A stretch of DNA of 39,969 bases from an uncultured Kineothrix sp. (GCA_910587275.1 CAJUMD010000018.1:1-39969), one strand, 5' to 3'. Numbered from the stretch's first letter, positions 1-9,004 are shown. Made by a program: numbers and translations. The notes: generated by a model from the sequence alone, not told the origin.

Positions 1-46
1 CAGCCGGAAAAAGTGCACGGAAAACCGGGACAGGCAATCCCGCTGC

Positions 47-82
47 CGCCGCCCCCCAAAAAACTCCCTCCCGTGCGTCCGC
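47..82. repeat. Dispersed intergenic repeat, copy 1
   Basis: This 36-bp C-rich segment matches positions 13679-13714 at 32 of 36 bases without gaps; the shared core is an AACTCCC block followed by GTGCGTCCGC. TGCACGG at 14-20 can pair with CCGTGCG at 71-77, so the copy may be the right arm of a longer hairpin. It lies in the gene-free leader upstream of rfbD. The function is unknown; intergenic location and inverted ends are typical of small non-autonomous repeats. Confidence 0.6.
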
Positions 83-206
83 CCATCAATACAACATTCT
101 CCCCTGAACTATTACTTTTTGGTTGGAATTTAGCAGAAATACGCTTGCATAATAAAAGAAGGCGGGTTATGATAAATAGAACAACGGATATGGAGGAATG
201 CAATTC

Positions 207-1058
207 ATGAAGAAAATTATAGTAACCGGATGCAACGGACAGTTGGGGTGTGCCATAAACAGGCAGTATGAAGGCTCCACGGATGTTGAACTGGTGAATA
301 CGGATGTGGCGCAGCTTGATATCACGGATGTGGATGAAGTGCTTAAGATGGTCAGGGAAGTGAAGCCTTATGCCATCATTAACTGTGCGGCGCATACCAA
401 TGTGAATGCCTGTGAAACGGATGTGGACAATGCGTACCGGATTAACGCCATAGGACCGCGTAATCTGGCGGTGGCGGCGGCGGAAACCGGGGCGAAGCTG
501 GTTCAGGTGTCTACGGATTATGTTTTTTCCGGTAAGGCGGACAGGCCTTATCTGGAGTTTGACCGGACGGACCCGCAGGGGGTGTATGGCGCTTCCAAGC
601 TGGCGGGAGAAAATTTTGTCAGGGATTTGGGGAAAAATTATTTTATCATACGGACGGCATGGCTGTACGGGGAAGGGAAGAATTTTGTAAGAACCATGCT
701 GCGGCTGTCGGAAACCATGGATACGGTCAGGGTGGTCAGGGATCAGATTGGTTCCCCTACCAGCGCCGATGAACTGGCGAGGGCGATTGTTTATCTGCTT
801 CCTACGGATAATTACGGGATTTTCCATGGTACCTGCGAAGGATTCTGCAGTTGGGCGGATTTTACGGAAGAAATTTTCCGGCTGGCGGGAAAAAAGACGA
901 AGGTGGAAGCCATAAGCACACAGGAATACGAGAAGGATAATCCGTCTTCCGCTCCCAGACCGGCTTATTCCGTACTGGAAAATTATATGTTAAAACTTAC
1001 CACCGATTTCCGTTTTGCGGACTGGCATGATGCGATTGCGGAGTATATGAAGGGATAA
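207..1058 (+). CDS. rfbD: dTDP-4-dehydrorhamnose reductase
   Basis: Cytosolic SDR-family enzyme of 283 residues that makes the last step of dTDP-L-rhamnose synthesis, reducing dTDP-4-dehydro-L-rhamnose with NAD(P)H. The N-terminal Rossmann motif GCNGQLG is at residues 8-14, the STDYVF segment at 102-107 carries the catalytic Thr/Ser, and YGASK at 127-131 supplies Tyr and Lys. Length fits the family (about 280-300). I start at 207 because GGAGG at 192-196 lies ten bases upstream; the in-frame ATG at 198 is too close to that site. The rhamnose donor feeds cell-wall or exopolysaccharide assembly, which fits the fcl and manC genes downstream. The other rml genes are not in view. A weak promoter-like pair (TTGGAA at 123, CATAAT at 148) has a 19-bp spacer and is unconvincing. 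Confidence 0.93.
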   Translation: MKKIIVTGCNGQLGCAINRQYEGSTDVELVNTDVAQLDITDVDEVLKMVREVKPYAIINCAAHTNVNACETDVDNAYRINAIGPRNLAVAAAETGAKLVQVSTDYVFSGKADRPYLEFDRTDPQGVYGASKLAGENFVRDLGKNYFIIRTAWLYGEGKNFVRTMLRLSETMDTVRVVRDQIGSPTSADELARAIVYLLPTDNYGIFHGTCEGFCSWADFTEEIFRLAGKKTKVEAISTQEYEKDNPSSAPRPAYSVLENYMLKLTTDFRFADWHDAIAEYMKG

Positions 1059-1068
1059 TTGACATAAG

Positions 1069-1521
1069 ATGGAATTTATAAAGGATTTGTTGCACAACCG
1101 GATTTTCGTGGCGGCAATCTGCGGATGGTTTGTGGCACAGGTACTGAAAACGCTGATTCATATGTGGTTTAACCGCAAATTTGTGGCGGAGCGCCTGGTG
1201 GGAAGCGGCGGTATGCCCAGTTCCCATTCGGCGACGGTATGTGCTTTGGCTGCGGCGTCAGGGATGGAATACGGCGGCGGCAGTTTCCAGTTCGCCATGG
1301 CGGCGGTTTTTGCCATCGTCGTGATGTATGATGCCATCGGCGTCAGGCGCGAAACGGGGATACAGGCGAAAGTATTGAATGAAATGATGGAATTATTTGA
1401 TAAAATGGGCAAGGAAATGAGCGTAGAGGAGAAGCTGAAAGAATTTGTGGGGCATACGCCGCTGCAGGTGCTGATGGGCGCACTGCTGGGGATTCTGATT
1501 GCCGTGACGGTGTATTGGTAA
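1069..1521 (+). CDS. Divergent PAP2 family membrane protein (DUF212, YuiD-like)
   Basis: Small membrane protein of 150 residues. The key motif GGMPSSHSA at residues 47-55 is the hallmark of the DUF212 / divergent PAP2 family, related to acid phosphatase/phosphatidic acid phosphatase proteins. Hydrophobic segments lie near residues 11-30, 58-75, 83-95 and at the C terminus around 131-149. The biochemical role of the family is not established; a lipid or isoprenoid phosphatase role is only inferred from the PAP2 resemblance. It begins 10 bp after rfbD and is probably co-transcribed; a strong terminator follows at 1592-1619. The start has only a weak ribosome site. Confidence 0.85.
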   Translation: MEFIKDLLHNRIFVAAICGWFVAQVLKTLIHMWFNRKFVAERLVGSGGMPSSHSATVCALAAASGMEYGGGSFQFAMAAVFAIVVMYDAIGVRRETGIQAKVLNEMMELFDKMGKEMSVEEKLKEFVGHTPLQVLMGALLGILIAVTVYW

Positions 1522-1591
1522 GACATGTCCACAGGCTGTATGGATTAACGGTGGGATATGGTATGTTCCATAAGGAGCTTTGGCAATACGG

Positions 1592-1619
1592 GCAGCGCCG
1601 GACAGGCGCTGCTTTTTTT
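1592..1619 (+). terminator. Rho-independent terminator after rfbD-DUF212
   Basis: A perfect 8-bp stem (GCAGCGCC / GGCGCTGC) with a 5-base loop is followed directly by seven T residues on the plus strand. It closes the rfbD-DUF212 unit and lies between convergent genes. There is no T run on the minus strand, so it should act mainly in one direction. Confidence 0.92.
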
Positions 1620-1634
1620 GTACACCATGCCCGG

Positions 1635-2471
1635 TTACCATTTCCGGCGGTATTCCAAAGGGGTCATGCCTTCGGATTTCTTAAAGACTTTGATGAAATA
1701 CCCGGCATTTTGGAAGCCGCAGCTTTGGGCAATGGATTCCACGGAACCGTCGCTGAACCGCAGCATGGATTTGGCATGGGAGATGCGTCTGGCGGTCAGG
1801 TCGTCCGACAGGGTGGAGCCAAATGTCTTGCGGTATTCCCGTGAAAGATGGAATTTGCTGATAAAGAATAGGTTGGAGAGTTTCTCCAATGTAATTTTTT
1901 CCCCGTAGTGCTCTCCCAGATAGGAATGCACCTGTTCCAGTTTTTCGGGAATGGAATATTCCCCCGAATGTTCCATACGGCTTTCGGTAAAACAAAGGGT
2001 GATGATGTCGGTAATGTATTTGTTGGATAAAAGCTCAACCAAAGAAGGGCTTTCCTGCTGGGTCCGGTAAAGCTGGGAAAGAGTGTCGGTAAAAAGGACG
2101 AGGTTGCGGGGGCGGAACAGGAAAAAATTATTCTGTTGTTTGAAGGCATCGTAATAACTTGCCGCGTTTTTGCCGTTAAAATGGATCCACATAAGGCTCC
2201 AGGGGGCATCGGCGCTGCTTTCGTGGGAATAAGGCTTTGTACAGTCCAGCCATACGCAGTCGCCTGCGGATATGGGATATGTCCTGCCTTCGTAGGAAAC
2301 GCTCCCGTTCCCGTCCAGTACGAGGAAGAACAGATAGGAGCTTAAGTTCTGCCGCCTGCTGACATGGGGTTCGAGACTTTGCAGCGTGCCGACTTCCTGT
2401 ACGTAAAGATAGTGTTCCCTGGCATATTGGGACGGGGTCGAAATGATGCGGTTTGATTTTGATTTTGCCAT
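1635..2471 (-). CDS. AraC family transcriptional regulator
   Basis: DNA-binding regulator of 278 residues. The N-terminal half resembles a cupin-type AraC ligand-binding domain (FFLVLDGNGSVSYEG and DCVWLDCTKPYSH segments). The C-terminal ~100 residues hold the two helix-turn-helix units, with KITLEKLSNLFFISKFHLSR and VESIAQSCGFQNAGYFIKVF-type signatures and the usual GMTPLEYR end. An upstream in-frame ATG at 2513 is possible, but GGAGGAG lies seven bases before the ATG at 2471, so I start there. It is divergent from the membrane-protein gene at 2700, which may be its target; the ligand is unknown. It converges on the DUF212 gene. Confidence 0.88.
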   Translation of the reverse strand: MAKSKSNRIISTPSQYAREHYLYVQEVGTLQSLEPHVSRRQNLSSYLFFLVLDGNGSVSYEGRTYPISAGDCVWLDCTKPYSHESSADAPWSLMWIHFNGKNAASYYDAFKQQNNFFLFRPRNLVLFTDTLSQLYRTQQESPSLVELLSNKYITDIITLCFTESRMEHSGEYSIPEKLEQVHSYLGEHYGEKITLEKLSNLFFISKFHLSREYRKTFGSTLSDDLTARRISHAKSMLRFSDGSVESIAQSCGFQNAGYFIKVFKKSEGMTPLEYRRKW

Positions 2472-2583
2472 GGGGCAGCTCCTCCGTTCCTTAATGTTCC
2501 ATAAGACGGTCAAAAGAAATGGTTAAAGAAGATGCTCAAAGAAGGCACAGCAATATTTTACCATTTTGACGCAATATTATGGG

Positions 2584-2612
2584 TTGATACTTGTATTATA
2601 CAATAGTATACT
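2584..2612 (+). promoter_or_regulatory. Candidate sigma-A promoter for the 2700 gene
   Basis: TTGATA at 2584-2589 and TATACT at 2607-2612 are separated by 17 bases, close to the housekeeping consensus. The spacer includes a short palindrome (TTGTAT-T-ATACAA), a possible operator in the divergent AraC/membrane-protein intergenic region. Confidence 0.6.
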
Positions 2613-2699
2613 CCCTAAAGGAAGCACAAAATAGGACTAGAGCGTGTCTGAAAACGGTTATTGTCCAGGGCCGGTAACGGATCAGGAAGGGAAATACGG

Positions 2700-4382
2700 A
2701 TGCTTTCGGTATGTTTGGTTTTTTTATATGTGTGGTTGTGCGCGTATTTGGTGGGATTTGCCGTATTGTCGGGTATCCGGTATGTATATGGCAGTTTCAT
2801 GGTGAAGGCGGACGGCTATGTGATGGCAGGGCTTGTAACGGTAACGGTGTATGCGCAGTTTTTCAGCCTGTTCCATAAGGTAGGGCTTGTTGCGAACCTT
2901 TTGCTGGCAGCGGTATGTGCGGTAATTGCAGTGGTTTTGCGCAGGCAGTTAAAAGAGGAAATCCTCAGGCAGTACGGCGCTTTGGGCAGGGGCAGGAGGA
3001 TTTTTTATTTGCTGTTGTTTCTGCTCATGGCATACGGGACATCGCGGGGAATCATCCATTACGATACCGGGCTGTATCATGCACAGAGTATCCGGTGGAT
3101 TGAGGAATACGGTGTGGTAAAAGGGCTTGGAAACCTGCACTGCCGGCTGGCTTACAACAGTTCTTCCTTTGCGCTGTCGGCATTATACAGCTTTGGTTTC
3201 CTGGGGGGACAGTCGTTCCACTGCATGGCGGGTTTTTTGGCTTTGGTACTGGCGAAGGTGTGCGGCGAAATCGGTGGTGCATGGGGCAGGAGGAAACTGC
3301 TTTTGCCGGATTTTGCCAGACTTATGGGAATTTACTATCTTTTGATGATTTTTGATGAAATGGTTTCCCCGGCTTCGGATTATTTTATGGTTTTAACGGT
3401 ATTCTATATTATAATCCGGTATTTGGATTTGGCGGTAAAGCAGGAGAATTCGTGGATTCCTTATGGGCTGTTGGCGCTGCTTTGCGTGTTTACCGTGAGC
3501 GTGAAGCTGTCGGCGGCGTTTATCGTGCTGTTTGCCTTAAAACCGGCGGCGATGCTGCTGTGTAATTGGAGAAAAAAGAAGAACGGGAAGGGAATTGCGG
3601 GTTTTCTTGGGATGGGGTTTTTGATTGTCCTTCCTTTTCTCATACGGAATGTATGGATTTCGGGATGGCTGGTATATCCGTTTACGGCATTGGATGTTTT
3701 TCCCGTTGACTGGAAAATCCCGGAAGGGATTGCGGCTTATGATGCGAAGGAGATACAGGTATGGGGGCGGGGGATTTATGACGTCGCAGCGTACGGGAGG
3801 GCGTTTGGAGAGTGGTTTCCGGCGTGGCTTGGCAGCCAAAGCGGGGTGGACCGGCTGTTCATCCTTGCCGGTGGCATTGCGCTTCCCGTGGCGGCGGCAG
3901 GCTTTGCAGTGGCGGTTTGGAAGAAAAACGGCGTACAGCGGGACGTGATGTTCGCGGCGGCGGCGGTGGATGTTTCCTTTTTGTTCTGGCTGTTTTCCGC
4001 CCCGTTAATCCGGTACGGCTGCGTATATGTGTGGCTGGCTGCGCCGCTGACGTTTGGCGGGCTGGCATTTTGGCTGGTTGGCAGCGGGAAAGCGGGACGG
4101 GTCTTTTGGCGTTTTGTGTATGCGGCAGTATTTTTGGCGGGCGGTTACAAGGCGGTCATGTTCGGAAAAGAAGTGGCGGCAGGATATTCACCGGAATATT
4201 TTGTATGGCAGAAGGATTATGAGAATTTCGGGGCACAGGCGTATGAAGTGGGAGGGATTACGTTCTATTGTCCCGTGGAAGGCGACCGGATTGGTTATGA
4301 AGCGTTTCCGTCTTCCCCTGCAAGGGCGGACATGGAGCTTAGGGGGGACGGACTGGAAGACGGATTCCGGTATAAGCAGTAG
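2700..4382 (+). CDS. Polytopic membrane protein, LIC_10190-like, GT-C fold candidate
   Basis: Integral membrane protein of about 560 residues with many hydrophobic segments along most of its length and a short soluble C-terminal tail. An acidic loop after the early helices reads IHYDTGLYHAQSIRW, similar to the loop seen in LIC_10190-type membrane proteins and GT-C glycosyltransferases, which use polyprenyl-phosphate sugar donors. The family assignment comes from memory of that loop and the topology. Function is unproven; a role in surface glycan assembly fits the neighbouring GDP-fucose genes. The ORF can be extended to a TTG at 2661, but the ATG at 2700 has GGAAGGGA seven bases upstream and begins with a hydrophobic segment. 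fcl follows about 40 bp downstream. Confidence 0.72.
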   Translation: MLSVCLVFLYVWLCAYLVGFAVLSGIRYVYGSFMVKADGYVMAGLVTVTVYAQFFSLFHKVGLVANLLLAAVCAVIAVVLRRQLKEEILRQYGALGRGRRIFYLLLFLLMAYGTSRGIIHYDTGLYHAQSIRWIEEYGVVKGLGNLHCRLAYNSSSFALSALYSFGFLGGQSFHCMAGFLALVLAKVCGEIGGAWGRRKLLLPDFARLMGIYYLLMIFDEMVSPASDYFMVLTVFYIIIRYLDLAVKQENSWIPYGLLALLCVFTVSVKLSAAFIVLFALKPAAMLLCNWRKKKNGKGIAGFLGMGFLIVLPFLIRNVWISGWLVYPFTALDVFPVDWKIPEGIAAYDAKEIQVWGRGIYDVAAYGRAFGEWFPAWLGSQSGVDRLFILAGGIALPVAAAGFAVAVWKKNGVQRDVMFAAAAVDVSFLFWLFSAPLIRYGCVYVWLAAPLTFGGLAFWLVGSGKAGRVFWRFVYAAVFLAGGYKAVMFGKEVAAGYSPEYFVWQKDYENFGAQAYEVGGITFYCPVEGDRIGYEAFPSSPARADMELRGDGLEDGFRYKQ

Positions 4383-4423
4383 GAATGTATCAAAATGTGT
4401 AAAGGAAAGGTGTGGATGAGGAG

Positions 4424-5374
4424 ATGAATAAGACGGACAAAATTTATGTGGCGGGACACCGGGGACTGGTGGGGAGCGCCATCGTGAGGAATTTACAGGA
4501 AAAGGGGTACACGAACATTATCGGGCGGACCCATAAAGAACTGGATTTGACCAACCAGGCGGCGGTGAACCGGTTTTTTGAAGAAGAAAGACCGGATGTG
4601 GTGGTTTTGGCTGCCGCAAAGGTGGGGGGCATCCATGCCAACAATACGAAACCGGCAGAATTTGCCTATGAAAACATGCAGGTACAGTGCAACGTGATTA
4701 AGTGCAGCCATGACTATAAGGTAAAGAAGCTGTTGTTTTTGGGCAGTACCTGCATATATCCCCGTATGGCACCCCAGCCCATACCGGAGGATGCGCTTTT
4801 AACGGGACCTTTGGAAGAAACCAATGAGGCTTATGCCATAGCGAAAATATCGGGGATGGAGATGTGCAAGTTCTTCAAACGCCAGTACGGGGATGATTTT
4901 ATCAGTTGTATGCCCACCAATCTGTACGGTCCCCATGACAATTATGATTTGAAGGATTCCCATGTGCTGCCCGCCATGATCCGGAAATTCCATGAGGCGA
5001 AGGAGAGCGGCGCGTCTACCGTGGAACTGTGGGGGACGGGAAGTCCGCTGCGCGAATTTTTATATGTGGACGATATGGCGGATGCCTGTGTGTTCCTGCT
5101 GGAAAATTACAGCGGGGAGCAGCATGTGAATATCGGTACGGGGAAAGAAGTGACGATTAAAGAACTGGCGGAAACGGTCTGCCGTATGGTGGGATACGAA
5201 GGGGAAATCGTATGGAATAAGGACATGCCGGACGGAACGCCCAGGAAACTGACGAATGTGGAGAAACTTCATGCATTGGGCTGGCATCATAAAGTGGAGT
5301 TGGAAGAAGGCGTGAAGCTGGCGTACGACTGGTTTAAGGAGAACATCGGACAGGCGAGGATGAACGGCAGGTAA
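4424..5374 (+). CDS. fcl: GDP-L-fucose synthase
   Basis: SDR epimerase-reductase of about 316 residues that converts GDP-4-keto-6-deoxy-D-mannose to GDP-L-fucose with NADPH. The nucleotide-binding motif GHRGLVGSA is at residues 11-19, and the catalytic Ser, Tyr and Lys fall at S108, Y137 (YAIAK) and K141, matching the known enzyme almost residue for residue. The reading frame also opens at a GTG at 4412 (four residues more); the ATG at 4424 gives the usual distance to GHRG, but neither start has ideal ribosome-site spacing. manC follows within 42 bp. The intervening pathway enzyme GDP-mannose 4,6-dehydratase (gmd) is absent from the window and must be elsewhere if the pathway works. Confidence 0.95.
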   Translation: MNKTDKIYVAGHRGLVGSAIVRNLQEKGYTNIIGRTHKELDLTNQAAVNRFFEEERPDVVVLAAAKVGGIHANNTKPAEFAYENMQVQCNVIKCSHDYKVKKLLFLGSTCIYPRMAPQPIPEDALLTGPLEETNEAYAIAKISGMEMCKFFKRQYGDDFISCMPTNLYGPHDNYDLKDSHVLPAMIRKFHEAKESGASTVELWGTGSPLREFLYVDDMADACVFLLENYSGEQHVNIGTGKEVTIKELAETVCRMVGYEGEIVWNKDMPDGTPRKLTNVEKLHALGWHHKVELEEGVKLAYDWFKENIGQARMNGR

Positions 5375-5416
5375 ACGGGGATACAATAGGCAAGGGAAAG
5401 GAGCTTGGCAGCAGGG

Positions 5417-6523
5417 ATGGACAGATACAGTGTGATAATGGCAGGAGGCGGGGGAACGAGGTTTTGGCCTTTGAGCAGGAAGAAGACGCCGAAGCAGTTT
5501 TTGAACCTGACCGGCAGGGATACCATGGTAAACGAAACCATAGACCGGATTGCGGCTAACGTGCCGAAAGAAAATATTTATATTGTCACCAATGTGACAC
5601 AGGCGCCGCTTATGGAGAAAGTAACGAAAGGGCGGGTGACGCCGGACCGGATTCTGTCGGAACCTGCGGCGAGGAATACGGCGGCATGTATCGGTTATGC
5701 GGCGGTGGCAATCCGGAAGAAGTACGGCGACGGTATCATGTGCGTGCTGGCATCCGACCATTATATCAAGAATGCGCAGGTGTATGCCGAAGTGATGGAT
5801 TTTGCCATGAAACTGGCGGAGGAAAAGGACCGGCTGATTACCATCGGTATCCGTCCCACGGGACCGGCTACCGGTTACGGCTATATTAAATATAATAAAC
5901 GGGTGCGGGAAGTGGGGCATACCATCGGCGCAGGGAGCCAAAAGCGGATTACGGCTTATCCGGTGGCGGATTTTGTGGAAAAACCCGGATTGTCCACGGC
6001 GAAATCTTATGTGGAACAGGGCTGCTATTTGTGGAACAGCGGCATGTTCGTATGGAAAACATCGGTCATCTTAAAATATTTTGAGGAACTGCTTCCCGAT
6101 GTGTATGAGTGCCTTTTGGAAATCGAGGAAGCCATCGGGACGGACAGGGAAAAGGAAACGATAGAAAGGGTATATCCTTCCATTCCGAAGATTTCCGTGG
6201 ATTACGGGATTATGGAGAGGGCGGACGATGTCATTATGCTGGAAGGCGATTTTGGCTGGAACGATGTGGGAAGCTGGGATGTGCTGGATGTTTTGTATGA
6301 AACGGATGCAAACAACAATGTGGTTTATGGGGATCAGATTCATATCGGTTCCAGGAACTGCATCGCCTATGCGAAGGACAAGCTGATTGCAACGATTGGA
6401 CTGGATAATGTGATTATTGTGGAGACGGAAGATGCAGTGCTGGTTTGTGATAAGGATAAGGCGCAGGATGTGAAGAAGGTGGTGGAAATGCTGGAGGAGC
6501 AGGGAAGGACACAGTATTTGTAG
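5417..6523 (+). CDS. manC: Mannose-1-phosphate guanylyltransferase
   Basis: Cytosolic nucleotidyltransferase of about 368 residues making GDP-mannose from GTP and mannose-1-phosphate. The pyrophosphorylase signature GGGGTRFWPLSR with the following PKQF lies at residues 10-27. Further family segments are LSEPAARNTA, VLASDHYIKN, GYGYIKY, FVEKP, YLWNSGMFVWK and GDFGWNDVGSW. The length matches the single-domain type, without the C-terminal isomerase domain of bifunctional enzymes. The frame extends upstream to a TTG at 5405, but family members begin close to the MDRYSVIMAGG segment, so I start at 5417. It supplies the GDP-mannose consumed upstream of Fcl; both genes are probably one operon, ended by a hairpin at 6527. 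Confidence 0.95.
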   Translation: MDRYSVIMAGGGGTRFWPLSRKKTPKQFLNLTGRDTMVNETIDRIAANVPKENIYIVTNVTQAPLMEKVTKGRVTPDRILSEPAARNTAACIGYAAVAIRKKYGDGIMCVLASDHYIKNAQVYAEVMDFAMKLAEEKDRLITIGIRPTGPATGYGYIKYNKRVREVGHTIGAGSQKRITAYPVADFVEKPGLSTAKSYVEQGCYLWNSGMFVWKTSVILKYFEELLPDVYECLLEIEEAIGTDREKETIERVYPSIPKISVDYGIMERADDVIMLEGDFGWNDVGSWDVLDVLYETDANNNVVYGDQIHIGSRNCIAYAKDKLIATIGLDNVIIVETEDAVLVCDKDKAQDVKKVVEMLEEQGRTQYL

Positions 6524-6526
6524 GGC

Positions 6527-6562
6527 AGGAAACCGGATTAACCGTCCGGCGTTTCCTCTTTT
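6527..6562 (+). terminator. Probable terminator after manC
   Basis: AGGAAAC at 6527-6533 pairs with GTTTCCT at 6551-6557, with CCGG segments inside extending the stem imperfectly, and CTTTT follows on the plus strand. The hairpin spans the stop codon of the convergent AraC gene. The T run is short, so efficiency is uncertain. Confidence 0.55.
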
Positions 6563-7380
6563 CGAAACTGCATCGGGGATAAGCCGGTGGAGCGTCTGAA
6601 GCAGTCGCTGAAACAGGAACTGCTGGAGAAGCCGGCTTCTATGGCAATTTCGGTCATATTCATTTTGGAACCGCGCAGCAGTCTTTGGGCATAAGCGATT
6701 TTTTCGTTCAATAGGAACGAGGAAAACGGGGTATGCAGATGACTGATGAATATTTTGGAAAGGTAGGAGGGGGAAACATTTACCTGGTGTGCGGTCTCAT
6801 TCAGGGAGGGATTTTCCCGCAGATATGCCTTTACGTATTTGATGGCGTTGGCAAGGTAGTCGTTCTTTCTTTCCAGCTCAAGCATGTTGATGCCGCCTAC
6901 GGTTCTTTCGTTTAAACAGAGGATAATCAGTTGGTTTAACAGTCCTTTGAGGATTAGTTCGGAATACTTGTCATAGGAATCCCATTCCCTCTCCATTTCC
7001 TTCAAAATGGAGAGGATTTTATTTTGGGTCCGTTTCGGAAAGCGGACCACGTGTTCTTCGCACAGTTCGTTGTATTTTTCCTCGCCAATGGTCTGAAAAA
7101 GTTCGGAAACCATATCGTCCGTAAATTTTAAGAGTATCCGCTCATAAGGGGCATCGGATATGTAAGTGGTGCGCCGGTACAGGTTTTTGGGGATAAATAC
7201 CATCTCGCCCGCCTGTACGATAACGGTGGAATTGGGGAAATAAATCAGGCGTTCCCCGCTTAACATGTAGAAAATTCCGTAAAAATCCGTGTAGGCTTCC
7301 GCTGCCGTCATTTCGAAATACGGCGGACGGCATACGTGGGCGTAGTCAAAGTTGTATCCGGGCTTTAAGGGAAGCGGCAT
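6538..7380 (-). CDS. AraC family transcriptional regulator
   Basis: Regulator of about 280 residues with an N-terminal cupin-like sensor region (YGIFYMLSGERLIYF, GEMVFIPKN) and a C-terminal AraC DNA-binding domain (LNETAHQVNVSPSYLSKIF; MTEIAIEAGFSSSSCFSDCF; GLSPMQFR). The longer frame begins at 7455, but AAGGAGG lies eight bases before the ATG at 7380, which is clearly the better start. It is divergent from the ABC transporter genes at 7599-10848 and is the obvious candidate activator for them, sensing the imported sugar. Because the adjacent binding-protein gene is truncated right up to the intergenic region, the regulator may no longer control a working importer. Confidence 0.88.
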   Translation of the reverse strand: MPLPLKPGYNFDYAHVCRPPYFEMTAAEAYTDFYGIFYMLSGERLIYFPNSTVIVQAGEMVFIPKNLYRRTTYISDAPYERILLKFTDDMVSELFQTIGEEKYNELCEEHVVRFPKRTQNKILSILKEMEREWDSYDKYSELILKGLLNQLIILCLNERTVGGINMLELERKNDYLANAIKYVKAYLRENPSLNETAHQVNVSPSYLSKIFISHLHTPFSSFLLNEKIAYAQRLLRGSKMNMTEIAIEAGFSSSSCFSDCFRRSTGLSPMQFRKEETPDG

Positions 7381-7598
7381 GTCGGGTTCCTCCTTTTGGG
7401 TTCCATCATAGCATTTGCCAAAATGCAGCGCAATAACCATGTGGTGGAGCATCATTTCCGCAGTGCAACCAGCGGTTTCAGGTAGAAATATACCACAAGA
7501 TAAAAATGGGGTAAATGTTTGAAATCTAAAAAAACGGTAAGAATTGGAGTTCTAAAAAGAAGAAATCCATTTTTAATCGTGTTATATTTTTGAAATAA

Positions 7599-8945
7599 AT
7601 CCAGCAGCTTGACCATTCCGGTTATACGGATGCGGTAGGAAGGCTGTTTGCCAGCGGGGATTATCCGGATGTCATGATTATGCCTGCGGATATGTACGCA
7701 CAGTATCTGCCGACGGGAATGCTTTGGGACATGACCGATGCCTATGACAATGCGGATTTCCAGTCCAGGATGCTTCTGCCGGGCATTAACGAAGCGGTGA
7801 GGGAAAAAGGGAACGGAAGGCTTTACGGTTTTTCCCCTACATACGGGAACGGATGTGTGACTTATGTGAAAAAGGCATGGATGGATGCTTTGGGGATTAA
7901 GGTGGAGGATATTAAGACCTATGACGATTATTATGCCATGTTAAAGCGGTTTCATGATGAGGACCCGGACGGGAACGGCGTAAACGGCGATACATACGGA
8001 GTGGTAGCGGCAGGTTTTATCGGGAACGAAGCGCCTTATATCAACTATCTTCCCGAATTTTGGCAGGATGCATATCCCGGATTTATCCAGGGAGACGACG
8101 GCGTATGGACCGACGGGTTCCAAAGTGATGCCAGCAAGGCGGCGCTGCTCAGGCTGCAGCAGGCATATAAGGACGGTGTGATTGATCCGGAAACTCTGAC
8201 GGCATCCACGAAAATAGCCCGTGAGAAATGGTTCTCCAATGACCAGACGGGTTCTTCCGGCGCATATACTTATTGGGCAGGGCGTTGGTACCAGACACTG
8301 ACCGATTACTTTGTAAAAAATGATTTGGATCCGGAACTGGTTATGCTTCCGCCAATAGAAGAAGTGGGGGCGTACATTAACAGGGAAGCGCCCGTATGGG
8401 TTATCATTGACGACGGGGACGGGGACAATGCCCGCGAACAGGCGATTTTTGATAAGTTTTTTGAAACCATGATGGACGGCGACGTGGTGCAGACGCTTTG
8501 GACCTATGGTGCGGAAGATGTCCACTGGTCGGTACATGCGGAAGAATTTGTGACAAACCCGGACGATCCCGAAAAGAGGAAAGAATACAGTTATGAAGAA
8601 GGGGAATTCCATTTGAAACTTTCGCTTACGAATCCCAATGCCCTGTGGGCAAAGAATCTCTTTGATCCGAATCTGGTAGTCTGTGAGCTGACCAACGGTT
8701 ACGGGGATCCCAGCGAGCTTTTGTTACAGGGAAGTAAGTTCTTTTCCGAGAACAGCAAGGACGCCCCCATGGCTCCTATCAGTGAGACTTATACCAATGA
8801 GGCAGGTACGATTTACGATGCGAAACTGGCGGCCGTTACGGAAGTGGTGATTAACGGCGGCGATGTGGATGCGGCGATGCAGACCTATGTGTCCACCGTC
8901 GGGGGTATCATCGACCAGTGCTTAAACGACCTGAATGCACAGTAA
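7599..8945 (+). pseudogene. 5'-truncated carbohydrate ABC transporter solute-binding protein
   Basis: The frame reads as the C-terminal ~80% of a LipO/LplA-type extracellular solute-binding protein of the kind that partners LplB/LplC permeases; these are usually about 530-560 residues with a lipoprotein signal. Recognisable coding starts just after a TAA at 7596 (SGYTDAVGRLFASGDYPDVM) and no signal peptide, lipobox or ribosome site is present upstream. All three frames between 7460 and 7598 contain stops and the sequence is AT-rich. The first internal ATG (7674) lacks a Shine-Dalgarno site. From 7599 onward the frame is uninterrupted to the stop, so the lesion looks like a single 5' deletion of roughly 100 codons. 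A product made from 7674 would stay in the cytoplasm and could not serve the importer. Confidence 0.8.
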
Positions 8946-8947
8946 AT

Positions 8948-9004
8948 GCGGACAGACGCGCAGGCGGGCTGCCTGCCGCGCCGTGCGCCTGACCTGTTGT
9001 CCGC
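8948..9004 (+). other. GC-rich inverted repeat between binding-protein and permease genes
   Basis: GCGGACA at 8948-8954 pairs perfectly with TGTCCGC at 8998-9004. Inside, GCAGGC / GCCTGC (8960-8965 / 8971-8976) forms a second stem, and alternative pairings such as CAGGCG / CGCCTG exist. There is no T tract. Such intercistronic structures often stabilise the upstream mRNA and lower permease expression relative to binding protein; this role is inferred. It retains its position although the upstream gene is truncated. Confidence 0.6.

Noticed and set aside
13..210. 65-codon frame at the window start
   Set aside because: Proline-rich translation of a C-rich repeat; no ribosome site or homology and it runs into the real rfbD start.
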